Part shown: in pieces, positions 54,461-62,348 of the stretch
Position numbering within the stretch: the first letter of the stretch is position 1
Layout: every line of letters starts with the position of its first letter
The notes under the pieces: generated by a model
The model's input: the letters and a program-made list of their open reading frames with translations, nothing else
Told to the model about the DNA's origin: nothing
Databases searched by the model: none
Translations under genes and position numbers: made by a program
NCBI GenBank assembly: GCA_030141605.1
Contig: JAQGDQ010000265.1
Location: 250,941 to 314,940, forward strand
Direction of reading: 5' to 3'
Length of the DNA stretch: 64,000 nucleotides
Source: Tubiluchus corallicola
Taxonomy: Eukaryota > Priapulida > Priapulimorpha > Priapulimorphida > Tubiluchidae

Positions 54461-55598
54461 AGATATTGTAACCTATATAAGAAAACTCTATAACACAGAA
54501 AGCTTTATTCCTCTTCACGAACCGAGATTCTATGGCAATGAGCGAAAGTATGTTATGGATGCAATTGACTCAACATTTGTTTCTTCAGTAGGAGAATATG
54601 TGAACCGTTTCGAAACCATGATGGCAGAAGTAGCAGGAACACGTTATGCTGTGGCAACTGTAAACGGAACAGCCTCTTTGCATATTGCACTGATACTTTC
54701 CGGAGTGAAAAAAGGCACAGAAGTCATCACCCAGCCATTAACCTTTGTGGCTACTGCTAATGCAATTACTTATACAGGTGCTGTTCCCGTGTTTGTAGAT
54801 GTTGATAAAACAACACTTGGCCTTTCTCCAGATGCGTTGAGAGATTTCTTAGAAAACAAAACAGAACAAAGAGGAGGTTTCTGTATTAACAAAAATACCG
54901 GAAGACAAGTTACAGCATGTGTGCCGATGCACACTTTTGGTTTTCCCTGTAGGATTGATAAAATAGTAGAAATATGCAATACCCATAACATTCAAGTGGT
55001 TGAGGACGCAGCAGAATCAATAGGAAGTAAATACAAAGGACAAGCAACAGGGAGTTTTGGAAATCTGGGGATCTTTAGTTTTAATGGAAATAAAACCGTT
55101 ACTTGTGGGGGAGGTGGAGCAATTACCACAAATGACGAAAAACTAGCTAAACTGGCAAAACACATTACAACAACAGCAAAAGTCCCTCATAAATGGGAGT
55201 ATATACATGATATGCCAGCCTACAATTATCGAATGCCTAACTTGAATGCAGCAATGGCTTGCGCACAGCTGGAACAACTGGATGATTTTATAAAACGAAA
55301 AAGAACTCAGGCGCGTAAGTATGCTGATCTTTTTGAAAAAACCAACATCCGATTCTTGACAGAAGAAAAAGATGCATTTGCAAACTACTGGTTAATGTCT
55401 ATTGTCTTCAATAACTTTGAAGAAAGAGAAAAGTTTTTGACATATACAAACGAAAAGGGAGTTATGACACGTCCAATTTGGAAGTTAATGCATAAGCTGG
55501 CTATGTATAAAGATTGTGAGGTAGCTTCTTCAGATAATGCAGAGTGGTTAGAAGAAAAAGTTGTAAATATACCTAGTAGTGTAATTAGTAATGGATAA
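54453..55598 (+). CDS. legC: DegT-family sugar aminotransferase (LegC-like)
   Basis: This 381-residue PLP enzyme is expected to aminate the 4-keto sugar made by LegB. The family features are NGTASLHIAL (phosphate binding), VVEDAAESIGSKYKGQ (Asp interacting with the pyridine) and FSFNGNKTVTCGGGG, whose Lys forms the aldimine. The N-terminus FIPLHEPRFYGNERKYV is typical of LegC/PglE-like enzymes. It overlaps the genes on both sides (eight bases each), indicating coupled translation and a single operon. Confidence 0.88.
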   Translation: MYKDIVTYIRKLYNTESFIPLHEPRFYGNERKYVMDAIDSTFVSSVGEYVNRFETMMAEVAGTRYAVATVNGTASLHIALILSGVKKGTEVITQPLTFVATANAITYTGAVPVFVDVDKTTLGLSPDALRDFLENKTEQRGGFCINKNTGRQVTACVPMHTFGFPCRIDKIVEICNTHNIQVVEDAAESIGSKYKGQATGSFGNLGIFSFNGNKTVTCGGGGAITTNDEKLAKLAKHITTTAKVPHKWEYIHDMPAYNYRMPNLNAAMACAQLEQLDDFIKRKRTQARKYADLFEKTNIRFLTEEKDAFANYWLMSIVFNNFEEREKFLTYTNEKGVMTRPIWKLMHKLAMYKDCEVASSDNAEWLEEKVVNIPSSVISNG

Positions 55599-56220
55599 AA
55601 AAGAAATTATTCTTGTTGGTGGTGGTGGGCACTGTAAGTCTTGTATAGATGTAATTGAACAAGAAAATAAATATACAATTGCAGGAATTGTTGATTTGCC
55701 CGAGAAAATTGGGGAAAAAGTACTAGGATATCCAATTATTGCTTCTGATGAAGATTTAACACTTCTTGCCCAAAAGTATAACTACTTTCTAATAACTGTC
55801 GGGCAGATTAAAAACGCGAACTTGAGAAAGAAATTTTTTAACAGATTGAAAAAATTAGGTGTAGAATTACCTATAATAAAATCGCCTTTAGCCTATGTAA
55901 GTGAATATGCACAAGTTGGAGCTGGTAGTATCATTATGCATAGAACCACTGTAAATGCAGAAGCTGTTGTTGGACACAACTGTATCTTGAACACAGGATG
56001 CTTGCTTGAGCATGAAGTGGTAGTGGGAGACCATTGTCATATTTCTACGAACGCAGTCATTAATGGTCAAACGCATTTAGGGAATGAATGCTTTGTGGGA
56101 AGTAATACTGTACTCGCAAATAATATTAATGTTGCTGATAATTCAATAATTTCAGCTGGGAGTAATGTAACCAATAAACCAACCAGGGATATATTCAGGA
56201 GAGCCCATAAGAAAAATTAA
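55591..56220 (+). CDS. legH: NeuD/PglD-type sugar N-acyltransferase (LegH role)
   Basis: The 209-residue enzyme has an N-terminal PglD_N Rossmann-like domain (IILVGGGGHCKSCIDVIEQ, 5-23) and a C-terminal left-handed beta-helix of hexapeptide repeats (AQVGAGSIIMHRTTVNAEAVVGHNCILN onward). The His in EHEVVVGDH is the likely general base. Such enzymes acetylate the 4-amino group of UDP- or GDP-sugars. In the Leg pathway this is LegH; NeuD O-acetyltransferases look alike, but the position directly after LegC favours N-acylation of its product. Confidence 0.78.
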   Translation: MDKKEIILVGGGGHCKSCIDVIEQENKYTIAGIVDLPEKIGEKVLGYPIIASDEDLTLLAQKYNYFLITVGQIKNANLRKKFFNRLKKLGVELPIIKSPLAYVSEYAQVGAGSIIMHRTTVNAEAVVGHNCILNTGCLLEHEVVVGDHCHISTNAVINGQTHLGNECFVGSNTVLANNINVADNSIISAGSNVTNKPTRDIFRRAHKKN

Positions 56221-56226
56221 ATAATT

Positions 56227-57234
56227 GTGAAAACGTTAATAATTGCAGAAGCAGGAGTAAACCATAACGGAAACCTTCAAATTGCTAAGAAGCTAATAAT
56301 TGAAGCAGCTAAAGCTGGAGCTGACTATGTAAAATTTCAAGTCTTTATAGCAGAATTAAATATAGTAGAAACCGCAGAGAAAGCAGTATACCAAAAAAAG
56401 AATACAAGTGATAGTTCAGAAACGCAGTTAGAGATGGTGCGGAAATTAGAACTAAGCTTTGAACAGTTTGAGCAACTTCAGCAAATTTGCAGAAATAATC
56501 ACATAGGTTTTCTTGCAACAGGTTTTGATCATCCAAGTATAGACTTTCTTGCAGAGCTCAACATCCCCTTTTTTAAAATTCCTTCTGGAGAGATTACCAA
56601 TAAACCATACCTACAACATATTGCTAAAAAAGGGAAACCACTTATTGTAAGTACAGGTATGGCAAATATGGAAGAAATAAAGAAGGTGTTAGATGTTTTT
56701 ACAGAAGAAGGGATAAGTAAAAACGACATAACTGTATTGCACTGTAATACAGAATACCCCACTCCAATGCGAGATGTAAATTTAAAAGCCATGAATACTA
56801 TCAAAGAAAACCTTGGAGTTACTATAGGCTACTCAGATCATACTTTAGGAATTGAAGTGTCTATAGCAGCAGTAGCCCTTGGAGCAAAGGTAATAGAAAA
56901 GCATTTTACACTTGATAGAAACATGGATGGCCCGGATCATAGAGCATCTCTAGAGCCTGGTGAGTTGAAAACAATGATCGAAGCAATTCGAAATGTAGAA
57001 TTAGCTATTTCTGGATCAGGCATAAAAGAACCAAGCCCGAGCGAACAAAAAAATATAAATATTGCTCGAAAAAGTATTGTAGCAGCAAAGAAAATAACGA
57101 AAGGCGAGGTATTTACTGACGAAAACCTGACTGTTAAACGTCCGGGAAAAGGAATGAGCCCAATGAAGTGGAATGAAATACTGGGAAAGGTAGCTAAAAG
57201 ATCATTTGAAAAAGACGAATTGATTGAAATATAG
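56227..57234 (+). CDS. legI: Nonulosonic acid synthase (LegI/NeuB family)
   Basis: The 335-residue enzyme condenses phosphoenolpyruvate with a 6-deoxy-diamino-hexose to form the nine-carbon acid. It begins with GTG. The TIM-barrel (1-270) shows IIAEAGVNHNGNLQIAKKLI, KIPSGEITNKPYLQHIAK, VSTGMANMEEI, LHCNTEYPTP and EKHFTLDRNMDGPDH (metal and substrate residues). A SAF antifreeze-like domain closes the C-terminus (KSIVAAKKITKGEVFTDENL). Neighbouring legB/legC/legH genes favour legionaminic rather than N-acetylneuraminic acid. Confidence 0.9.
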   Translation: MKTLIIAEAGVNHNGNLQIAKKLIIEAAKAGADYVKFQVFIAELNIVETAEKAVYQKKNTSDSSETQLEMVRKLELSFEQFEQLQQICRNNHIGFLATGFDHPSIDFLAELNIPFFKIPSGEITNKPYLQHIAKKGKPLIVSTGMANMEEIKKVLDVFTEEGISKNDITVLHCNTEYPTPMRDVNLKAMNTIKENLGVTIGYSDHTLGIEVSIAAVALGAKVIEKHFTLDRNMDGPDHRASLEPGELKTMIEAIRNVELAISGSGIKEPSPSEQKNINIARKSIVAAKKITKGEVFTDENLTVKRPGKGMSPMKWNEILGKVAKRSFEKDELIEI

Positions 57235-57262
57235 GAAATAGATTAATAATTACAATTATAAT

Positions 57263-58015
57263 ATGAAGATTGTTTTTATAGGAACAGTTTTGTTTAGTGA
57301 AAAGATTCTGTCAAAACTGATAGAGCTAAAAGCAAATATTGTTGGAGTCATAACTAAAGAAGAATCAGACTTTAATTCAGACTTTGTTGATCTGTCAGAA
57401 ATAGCTACAAAAAACGAACTTCCTTTTAAATATGTAGACAATATAAACAAAGAGGAGAATATAAACTGGATAAAAGAAAAAACCCCAGATATTATCTTTT
57501 GCTTTGGGTGGTCTCAACTATTAAAAAAAGAAGTTTTGAATACTCCTAAAATGGGAGTTGTTGGCTTCCATCCAGCGAAACTACCTATGAATAGAGGGAG
57601 GCATCTCCTGATCTGGACCTTGGCATTAGGTTTAGAGGTATCTACTTCTACTTTCTTCTTCATGTCCGAAGGAGCTGATGATGGAGATATCCTATCACAA
57701 TCCGAGGTTGATGTATCAAGTTCAGATGATGCTTATAGTTTATACAACAAAATAGTGAGAACAGGAGTAGAGCAAGTAGAAAAGGTTTATCCAGAATTAT
57801 GTAATGGTACGTACAAAAGAGAAAAACAGAATCATAGTTTGGCTAATTATTGGAGGAAAAGAAATAAAAATGACGGATTAATTGATTTTAGAATGAATGC
57901 AAGTACCATATATAATCAAGTAAGAGCACTTACCAGATCTTATGTTGGAACCCGTATATTCTCTTTAGTAAACAGAATAGTAATCCCTATTCTATATAAA
58001 CGATATAAAATATGA
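57263..58015 (+). CDS. Formyltransferase-fold enzyme of the nonulosonate cluster
   Basis: The 250-residue protein resembles the catalytic domain of methionyl-tRNA and sugar N-formyltransferases. It shows the core VVGFHPAKLPMNRGRH with His103, and ADDGDILSQ with the conserved Asp near residue 142. The usual catalytic Asn two residues before the His (N-x-H) is Gly101 here. It lacks the C-terminal domain of tRNA formyltransferase. Its place between legI and legG implies N-formylation (or related acyl transfer) on the Leg-type sugar or its precursor, which would give a modified nonulosonic acid. It overlaps legG by four bases. Confidence 0.75.
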   Translation: MKIVFIGTVLFSEKILSKLIELKANIVGVITKEESDFNSDFVDLSEIATKNELPFKYVDNINKEENINWIKEKTPDIIFCFGWSQLLKKEVLNTPKMGVVGFHPAKLPMNRGRHLLIWTLALGLEVSTSTFFFMSEGADDGDILSQSEVDVSSSDDAYSLYNKIVRTGVEQVEKVYPELCNGTYKREKQNHSLANYWRKRNKNDGLIDFRMNASTIYNQVRALTRSYVGTRIFSLVNRIVIPILYKRYKI

Positions 58016-59172
58016 AAAAAATATGCGTATTTACTGGTACACGGGCAGAATATGGTTTGCTTTTTCAGCTAATAAAAAAACTCAAACATGATGACCAGTT
58101 AAAACTGCAGCTAATAGCAACAGGTATGCATTTATCACCTGAGTTTGGATTGACTTATAAGGAGATAGAAAAAGATGGGTTCTCGATAGACAAAAAAATT
58201 GAAATATTGCTTTCTTCTGATACAGCAGTAGGAATTTCTAAAACAATAGGACTGGCACAAATCTCATTCGCAGAAGCTTTAGAAGGTCTAGAGCCAGACT
58301 TACTCATAATATTGGGAGACAGAACAGAGGCTTTTGCAGTAGCCAGCTCCGCGTTAATCGCAGGAATTCCCATTGCTCACATACATGGGGGAGAATTAAC
58401 AGAAGGTGTTTATGATGATGCGATAAGACATTCAATAACAAAAATGAGTCATCTACACTTTACCTCAACAGAAGATTATCGTAAAAGAGTTATCCAATTG
58501 GGAGAACAGCCCTCTACTGTTTTCAATGTAGGAGCAATAGGCCTAGATAACATAAAACACCTAAAATTATTAAATAAAAAGGATCTTGAAAAAGCAATTG
58601 GTTTTAAACTAGGGAAAAAGAACATCTTGGCCACCTTCCATCCTGTAACATTGGAAAATTTGACAGCACAAGAACAGTTTAATGAACTGTTAAAGGTTTT
58701 TGAAGAATTACCGGATACTCATATTATTTTTACAAAGCCAAACTCTGATAAAGGAGGGAGAATCATAACTCATATGATAGATACTTTTGTAAAAAAATAT
58801 CCTGAAAGATCTGTTGAATTTGAATCTTTAGGGCAATTAAGATACCTTTCTACTATGAAACATGTAGATATTGTTATAGGTAACTCTTCGAGTGGAATTC
58901 TTGAAGCACCCGCTTTTAATATGCCTACTGTTAATATTGGAGACAGACAAAAAGGACGAATCATGGGAGAAACCATTTTAAACTGTGAGCCTAATAAAAA
59001 TAGCATCAGGAAATCAATAGAAAAGGCCTTTCAGTTTAATCGGAATATCAAAAGAGGATATCCTTATGGAAACGGAACTGCTTCAGAAAAAATATTGAAA
59101 ATCCTAAAAGAAACAAGCTCAATAGATATTAAGAAAATTTTCTACGATTGTAAAATATCAGGAGATGAATGA
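58012..59172 (+). CDS. legG: Hydrolysing NDP-N-acetylhexosamine 2-epimerase (LegG/NeuC family)
   Basis: This 386-residue GT-B-fold enzyme removes the nucleotide and inverts C2 to release the free 2,4-diamino-6-deoxymannose for LegI. Diagnostic motifs are FTGTRAEYGLLF, ATGMHLSPEFG, LGDRTEAFAVA, HIHGGELTEG, TFHPVTLE and GNSSSGILEAP. NeuC (UDP-GlcNAc specific) is the close alternative; the rest of the cluster argues for LegG. It overlaps the downstream gene by eight bases. Confidence 0.88.
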   Translation: MKKICVFTGTRAEYGLLFQLIKKLKHDDQLKLQLIATGMHLSPEFGLTYKEIEKDGFSIDKKIEILLSSDTAVGISKTIGLAQISFAEALEGLEPDLLIILGDRTEAFAVASSALIAGIPIAHIHGGELTEGVYDDAIRHSITKMSHLHFTSTEDYRKRVIQLGEQPSTVFNVGAIGLDNIKHLKLLNKKDLEKAIGFKLGKKNILATFHPVTLENLTAQEQFNELLKVFEELPDTHIIFTKPNSDKGGRIITHMIDTFVKKYPERSVEFESLGQLRYLSTMKHVDIVIGNSSSGILEAPAFNMPTVNIGDRQKGRIMGETILNCEPNKNSIRKSIEKAFQFNRNIKRGYPYGNGTASEKILKILKETSSIDIKKIFYDCKISGDE

Positions 59173-60205
59173 TTTCTCTAAAAGTATAATATACCATTCA
59201 GAAAGTGCTCTAGAAGCCTTGAAGAAATTAAATAAAGTTCCAAAAACTTTGACACTATTTGTTCTAGATGAAAATAAATGTTTAACAGGAACACTTACTG
59301 ATGGTGATATTCGCAGGGGGTTGATTAACGGTTTATCTGTGAATGATATGGTTACGGCATTTATGTCAACTAGATTTCATAAAATAGAAAATGGCTTTTC
59401 AGTATGGGATCTTAGAAGAGTACGTGATTTAGGCATAAGGTTACTTCCTCTTCTTGATGAGCACCAGCGCATAATAAAGGTTTATGATCTGAAGAAGCGA
59501 AAAAGTATCCTTCCGCTTGAGTGTATGATTATGGCTGGAGGAAAAGGAAAACGATTACGACCACTTACAGAAATCAAGCCAAAGCCCATGTTACCATTGG
59601 GGAATAAGCCCATTATTGAACACAATATTGATCGGTTAGTCAGGTATGGAATTGAAAAATTTTATATATCTGTTAAATATCTGGGGCAGCAAATTGTAGA
59701 TTATCTTGGAGATGGATCTTCAAAAGGAGTTTCAATTGAATATGTTTGGGAAGACAAACCTTTAGGTACTGCAGGAGCATTATCTTTGGTGACTAATTTT
59801 CAGTCTGATCACATTCTGGTAATGAATAGTGACTTATTTACTGATGTTGACTTTGAGGATTTATACCTGAATACTTTGAATGCTTACGCCGAAATAGGAA
59901 TTTCGTCAGTACCCTACACAGTAAATATTCCATATGCTATTTTTGATGGAGATGGTAATAGAGTATTGTCCTTTAAAGAAAAACCTAATAATACATACTA
60001 TGCTAATGCAGGCATATATATTCTAAAAAAAGAAATAGTTAAGCGAGTTCCTTATAATGAGTTTTATAATATTACAGACTTAATTCAGGATGTATTGGAT
60101 AGTGGAGGCAATGTTATACAAAATCCAATTTTTGGTTATTGGATTGATATTGGAAGACATGAAGATTATAATAAAGCACAAGAAATCGAAAAACATATTA
60201 GATAA
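59165..60205 (+). CDS. ptmE: CBS-domain nucleotidyltransferase (PtmE-like)
   Basis: The 346-residue protein has two CBS motifs (about 1-115; LTGTLTDGDIRRGLINGLSV) followed by a sugar-phosphate nucleotidyltransferase domain (118-346). The latter is marked by MAGGKGKRLRPLTEIKPKPMLPLGNKPIIEHN, the Lys-containing pyrophosphorylase signature, and MNSDLFTDVDF. PtmE of the Campylobacter legionaminic pathway, with the same domain order, makes GDP-glucosamine from glucosamine-1-phosphate, so this gene would supply the GDP-linked precursor for LegB. Nucleotide specificity is inferred from context. The next gene begins directly after its stop. Confidence 0.82.
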   Translation: MNDFSKSIIYHSESALEALKKLNKVPKTLTLFVLDENKCLTGTLTDGDIRRGLINGLSVNDMVTAFMSTRFHKIENGFSVWDLRRVRDLGIRLLPLLDEHQRIIKVYDLKKRKSILPLECMIMAGGKGKRLRPLTEIKPKPMLPLGNKPIIEHNIDRLVRYGIEKFYISVKYLGQQIVDYLGDGSSKGVSIEYVWEDKPLGTAGALSLVTNFQSDHILVMNSDLFTDVDFEDLYLNTLNAYAEIGISSVPYTVNIPYAIFDGDGNRVLSFKEKPNNTYYANAGIYILKKEIVKRVPYNEFYNITDLIQDVLDSGGNVIQNPIFGYWIDIGRHEDYNKAQEIEKHIR

Positions 60206-60931
60206 ATGAAAATATTAATAACCGTATGCGCACGAGGGGGATCTAAAGGAATTCCTAAAAAAAACATAAAAAAAATTTTAGGGAAACCACTTTTGCATTA
60301 TTCTCTTGAGCAGGCAATTGAGTTAAAAAAAAGATGGAAATATGAAGTTGAAATTATAGTATCCACAGATTGTAATGAAATTTTAGACTGTGCGAGACAA
60401 GCGGGTATAGAGTGTCCATATATACGTCCGGATTTTTTAGCAACAGATACTATAGGAAAAGTAGATGTGTTATATGATGCACTTTTCTTCTCTGAAGACC
60501 ATTTTAAGTGTGAGTTTGACTATTTGTTAGATTTGGATGTAAGCTCTCCGTTGAGGACCTTGAAAGATATTCAGGATGCTTTAGATTTAATAGAGTCTGA
60601 CGCTAATGCTTTAAATTTATTTTCAGTCAGTCTCGCAAATAGAAATCCCTACTTTAATATGGTAGAAAAAAAGAATAATGGATATTATTCATTGATTTGC
60701 AAGCCCGAAAATGATGTCCTTTCAAGACAAACCGCACCAAGTGTTTATGACTTAAATGGATCTTTTTATATTTACCGTAAAGAATTTTTTGATTTAAGAT
60801 TAAAAACAGCTGCTACAGAAAGGTCTATGATTTATGTAGTACCTCATATTTGTTTTGACTTGGATCATCCTATTGATTTTGACTTTATGACTTATCTTAT
60901 AGAGAATAAGAAACTAGACTTTAAGTTATGA
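60206..60931 (+). CDS. legF: CMP-nonulosonic acid cytidylyltransferase (LegF/NeuA family)
   Basis: The 241-residue enzyme activates the nine-carbon acid with CTP. Motifs are VCARGGSKGIPKKNIKKILGKPLL (nucleotide loop), VSTDCNEI, RPDFLATDT, DLDVSSPLRTLKDI (metal site) and DLNGSFYIY. It completes the set PtmE-LegB-LegC-LegH-LegG-LegI-LegF needed for CMP-legionaminic acid. It is the last gene of the unit; no glycosyltransferase or flippase follows before the IS256 element at 61087, so the acceptor glycan is unknown. Confidence 0.9.
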   Translation: MKILITVCARGGSKGIPKKNIKKILGKPLLHYSLEQAIELKKRWKYEVEIIVSTDCNEILDCARQAGIECPYIRPDFLATDTIGKVDVLYDALFFSEDHFKCEFDYLLDLDVSSPLRTLKDIQDALDLIESDANALNLFSVSLANRNPYFNMVEKKNNGYYSLICKPENDVLSRQTAPSVYDLNGSFYIYRKEFFDLRLKTAATERSMIYVVPHICFDLDHPIDFDFMTYLIENKKLDFKL

Positions 60932-61041
60932 TCATGAATATTCCGGTGAAAGTGTACACCCAATCCGGAGTAAAGAGTACAATCTGATTTTAGATAGTGC
61001 TAACTGACTAAAAATATTGTATTACTGTAGCATCTTTCAAA

Positions 61042-61083
61042 GTGGCACTGTTTGACCGAAAAGAGTGGCACGGTCACACCGAA
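61042..61083. mobile_element. Possible IS21-family end fragment (tandem terminal repeats)
   Basis: Two 19-bp units, GTGGCACTGTTTGACCGAA (61042-61060) and GTGGCACGGTCACACCGAA (61065-61083), repeat with a 23-bp period and end four bp before the IS256 end. Repeated GTGGCAC...GACCGAAA units are the typical multiple ends of Bacteroidota IS21 elements. No istA or istB gene is present. Confidence 0.45.
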
Positions 61084-61086
61084 AGA

Positions 61087-62326
61087 CACTGTTTCACAAA
61101 GTGTGTAAACTAAAAAAATACCGAGGGTTTGGCTATTTATAGCTGGACCCTTTTTTCAAATATAACTAAGAACTGATTCAAGACAATGCCCCAGTTTCTG
61201 ATTGGCATTGACCATTTTTTAGTTGCTTCTCTGGTTGCCAAAAATACAGATTTCATTACAGCCTGGTCTGACGGGAATGAAAGTTTGTTTTTTGTGTATT
61301 TTCTGATTTTTCCGTTGAGATTCTCAATCAGGTTGGTTGTATAAATTATCTTTCTGATTTCCAGCGGAAACTCAAAGAATACTGTTAGGTCTTCCCAGTT
61401 GTCTCGCCAGCTTTTAATTGCGTAAGAGTATTTATCCTCCCAAGCTGCTGCAAAATCTTCTAAAGCTGCTTTTGCAGCCTCTTTTGTAGGGGCGTTATAG
61501 ATTTGCTTCATATCTTTTGTAAATGCCTTTTTATCTTTCCAAACCACGTATCTGCTTGCGTTACGGATTTGATGAACAACACATATTTGTGTTTTAGATT
61601 CAGGGAAAACAGTTCGGATAGTATCTGTAAAGCCATTCAAGTTATCTGTTGCCGTAATCAGGATATCGTTAACTCCACGGGCTTTCATATCGGTAAGTAC
61701 GTTCATCCAAAAGGCAGCGGACTCACTCTTGCCCAACCATAAGCCAAGAACCTCTTTTTTCCCATCTCTGCGAAGTCCTACGGCAATGTAAACGGTTTTG
61801 TTGACGACCTTAGAGTTCTCCCGCACTTTAAATACAATGCCATCCATCCAAACAATTAGGTATACAATTTCCAGAGGTCGGTTCTGCCACGCTACAATGT
61901 CGTTGGTGACTGAATCGGTAATCCTTGATATGGTGGATGTAGAAACTTCAAAACCGTATAGCTCCCGAATTTGCTCTTCAATATCGCTATTACTCATTCC
62001 TTTAGCATAAAACGAAACAATGATATTCTCTAAGCCATCGACCATGTTCCCTCCTTTGGGTACAATCATCGGATTAAACGAAGCATCACGGTCTCGGGGA
62101 ACCTGAATGTTGGATTCTCCCAGAGTGGTTCGGACTCTCTTCTCTGAATAGCCATTGCGGACATTCTGATTATCCGATTTTTGATTCTTATCATAGCCTA
62201 AATGACCATCGAGTTCTCCTTCAAGCATCTTTTCAATGCCTCGTTTTTGGAGCTCTTGTAAAAAACCATTGAGCTCTTCCCCTGAATTAAACTGTTCAAG
62301 GAAATCATCATTTAATAAATCTTCTT
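61087..62326 (-). mobile_element. IS256-family insertion sequence, copy 2, interrupted by IS1634 copy 3
   Basis: The left end CACTGTTTCACAAAGTGTGT at 61087 and the following sequence match copy 1 closely. The right part, including transposase start, palindrome and right repeat, is cut at 62326 by the IS1634-family element; the last 27 bp of the window (63974-64000) resume IS256 sequence by repeating 62272-62298. Confidence 0.88.
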
Positions 62327-62348
62327 CCTGTTTTGTGCATTGCAGCAC
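61137..62348 (-). CDS. IS256-family transposase, copy 2, with start replaced by IS1634 end
   Basis: The body equals copy 1 except A58V, S84A and T156I (copy 1 numbering), with all three catalytic acids present. The native N-terminal MKK and promoter are cut off by the IS1634 insertion. The open frame instead begins inside the IS end, coding MLQCTKQ fused to [12 protein letters not shown], so a near-full-length 403-residue fusion is possible if transcription enters from the IS1634 side. Whether it is expressed is unknown. Confidence 0.8.
   Translation of the reverse strand: MLQCTKQEEDLLNDDFLEQFNSGEELNGFLQELQKRGIEKMLEGELDGHLGYDKNQKSDNQNVRNGYSEKRVRTTLGESNIQVPRDRDASFNPMIVPKGGNMVDGLENIIVSFYAKGMSNSDIEEQIRELYGFEVSTSTISRITDSVTNDIVAWQNRPLEIVYLIVWMDGIVFKVRENSKVVNKTVYIAVGLRRDGKKEVLGLWLGKSESAAFWMNVLTDMKARGVNDILITATDNLNGFTDTIRTVFPESKTQICVVHQIRNASRYVVWKDKKAFTKDMKQIYNAPTKEAAKAALEDFAAAWEDKYSYAIKSWRDNWEDLTVFFEFPLEIRKIIYTTNLIENLNGKIRKYTKNKLSFPSDQAVMKSVFLATREATKKWSMPIRNWGIVLNQFLVIFEKRVQL
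62272..62326. repeat. Target duplication of IS copy 3, left copy (predicted 55 bp)
   Basis: The sequence AGCTCTTCCCCTGAATTAAA and following at 62272 reappears at 63974 right after the IS. The window ends after 27 matching bases, so the full 55 bp is a prediction from where the right flank starts. Confidence 0.75.
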
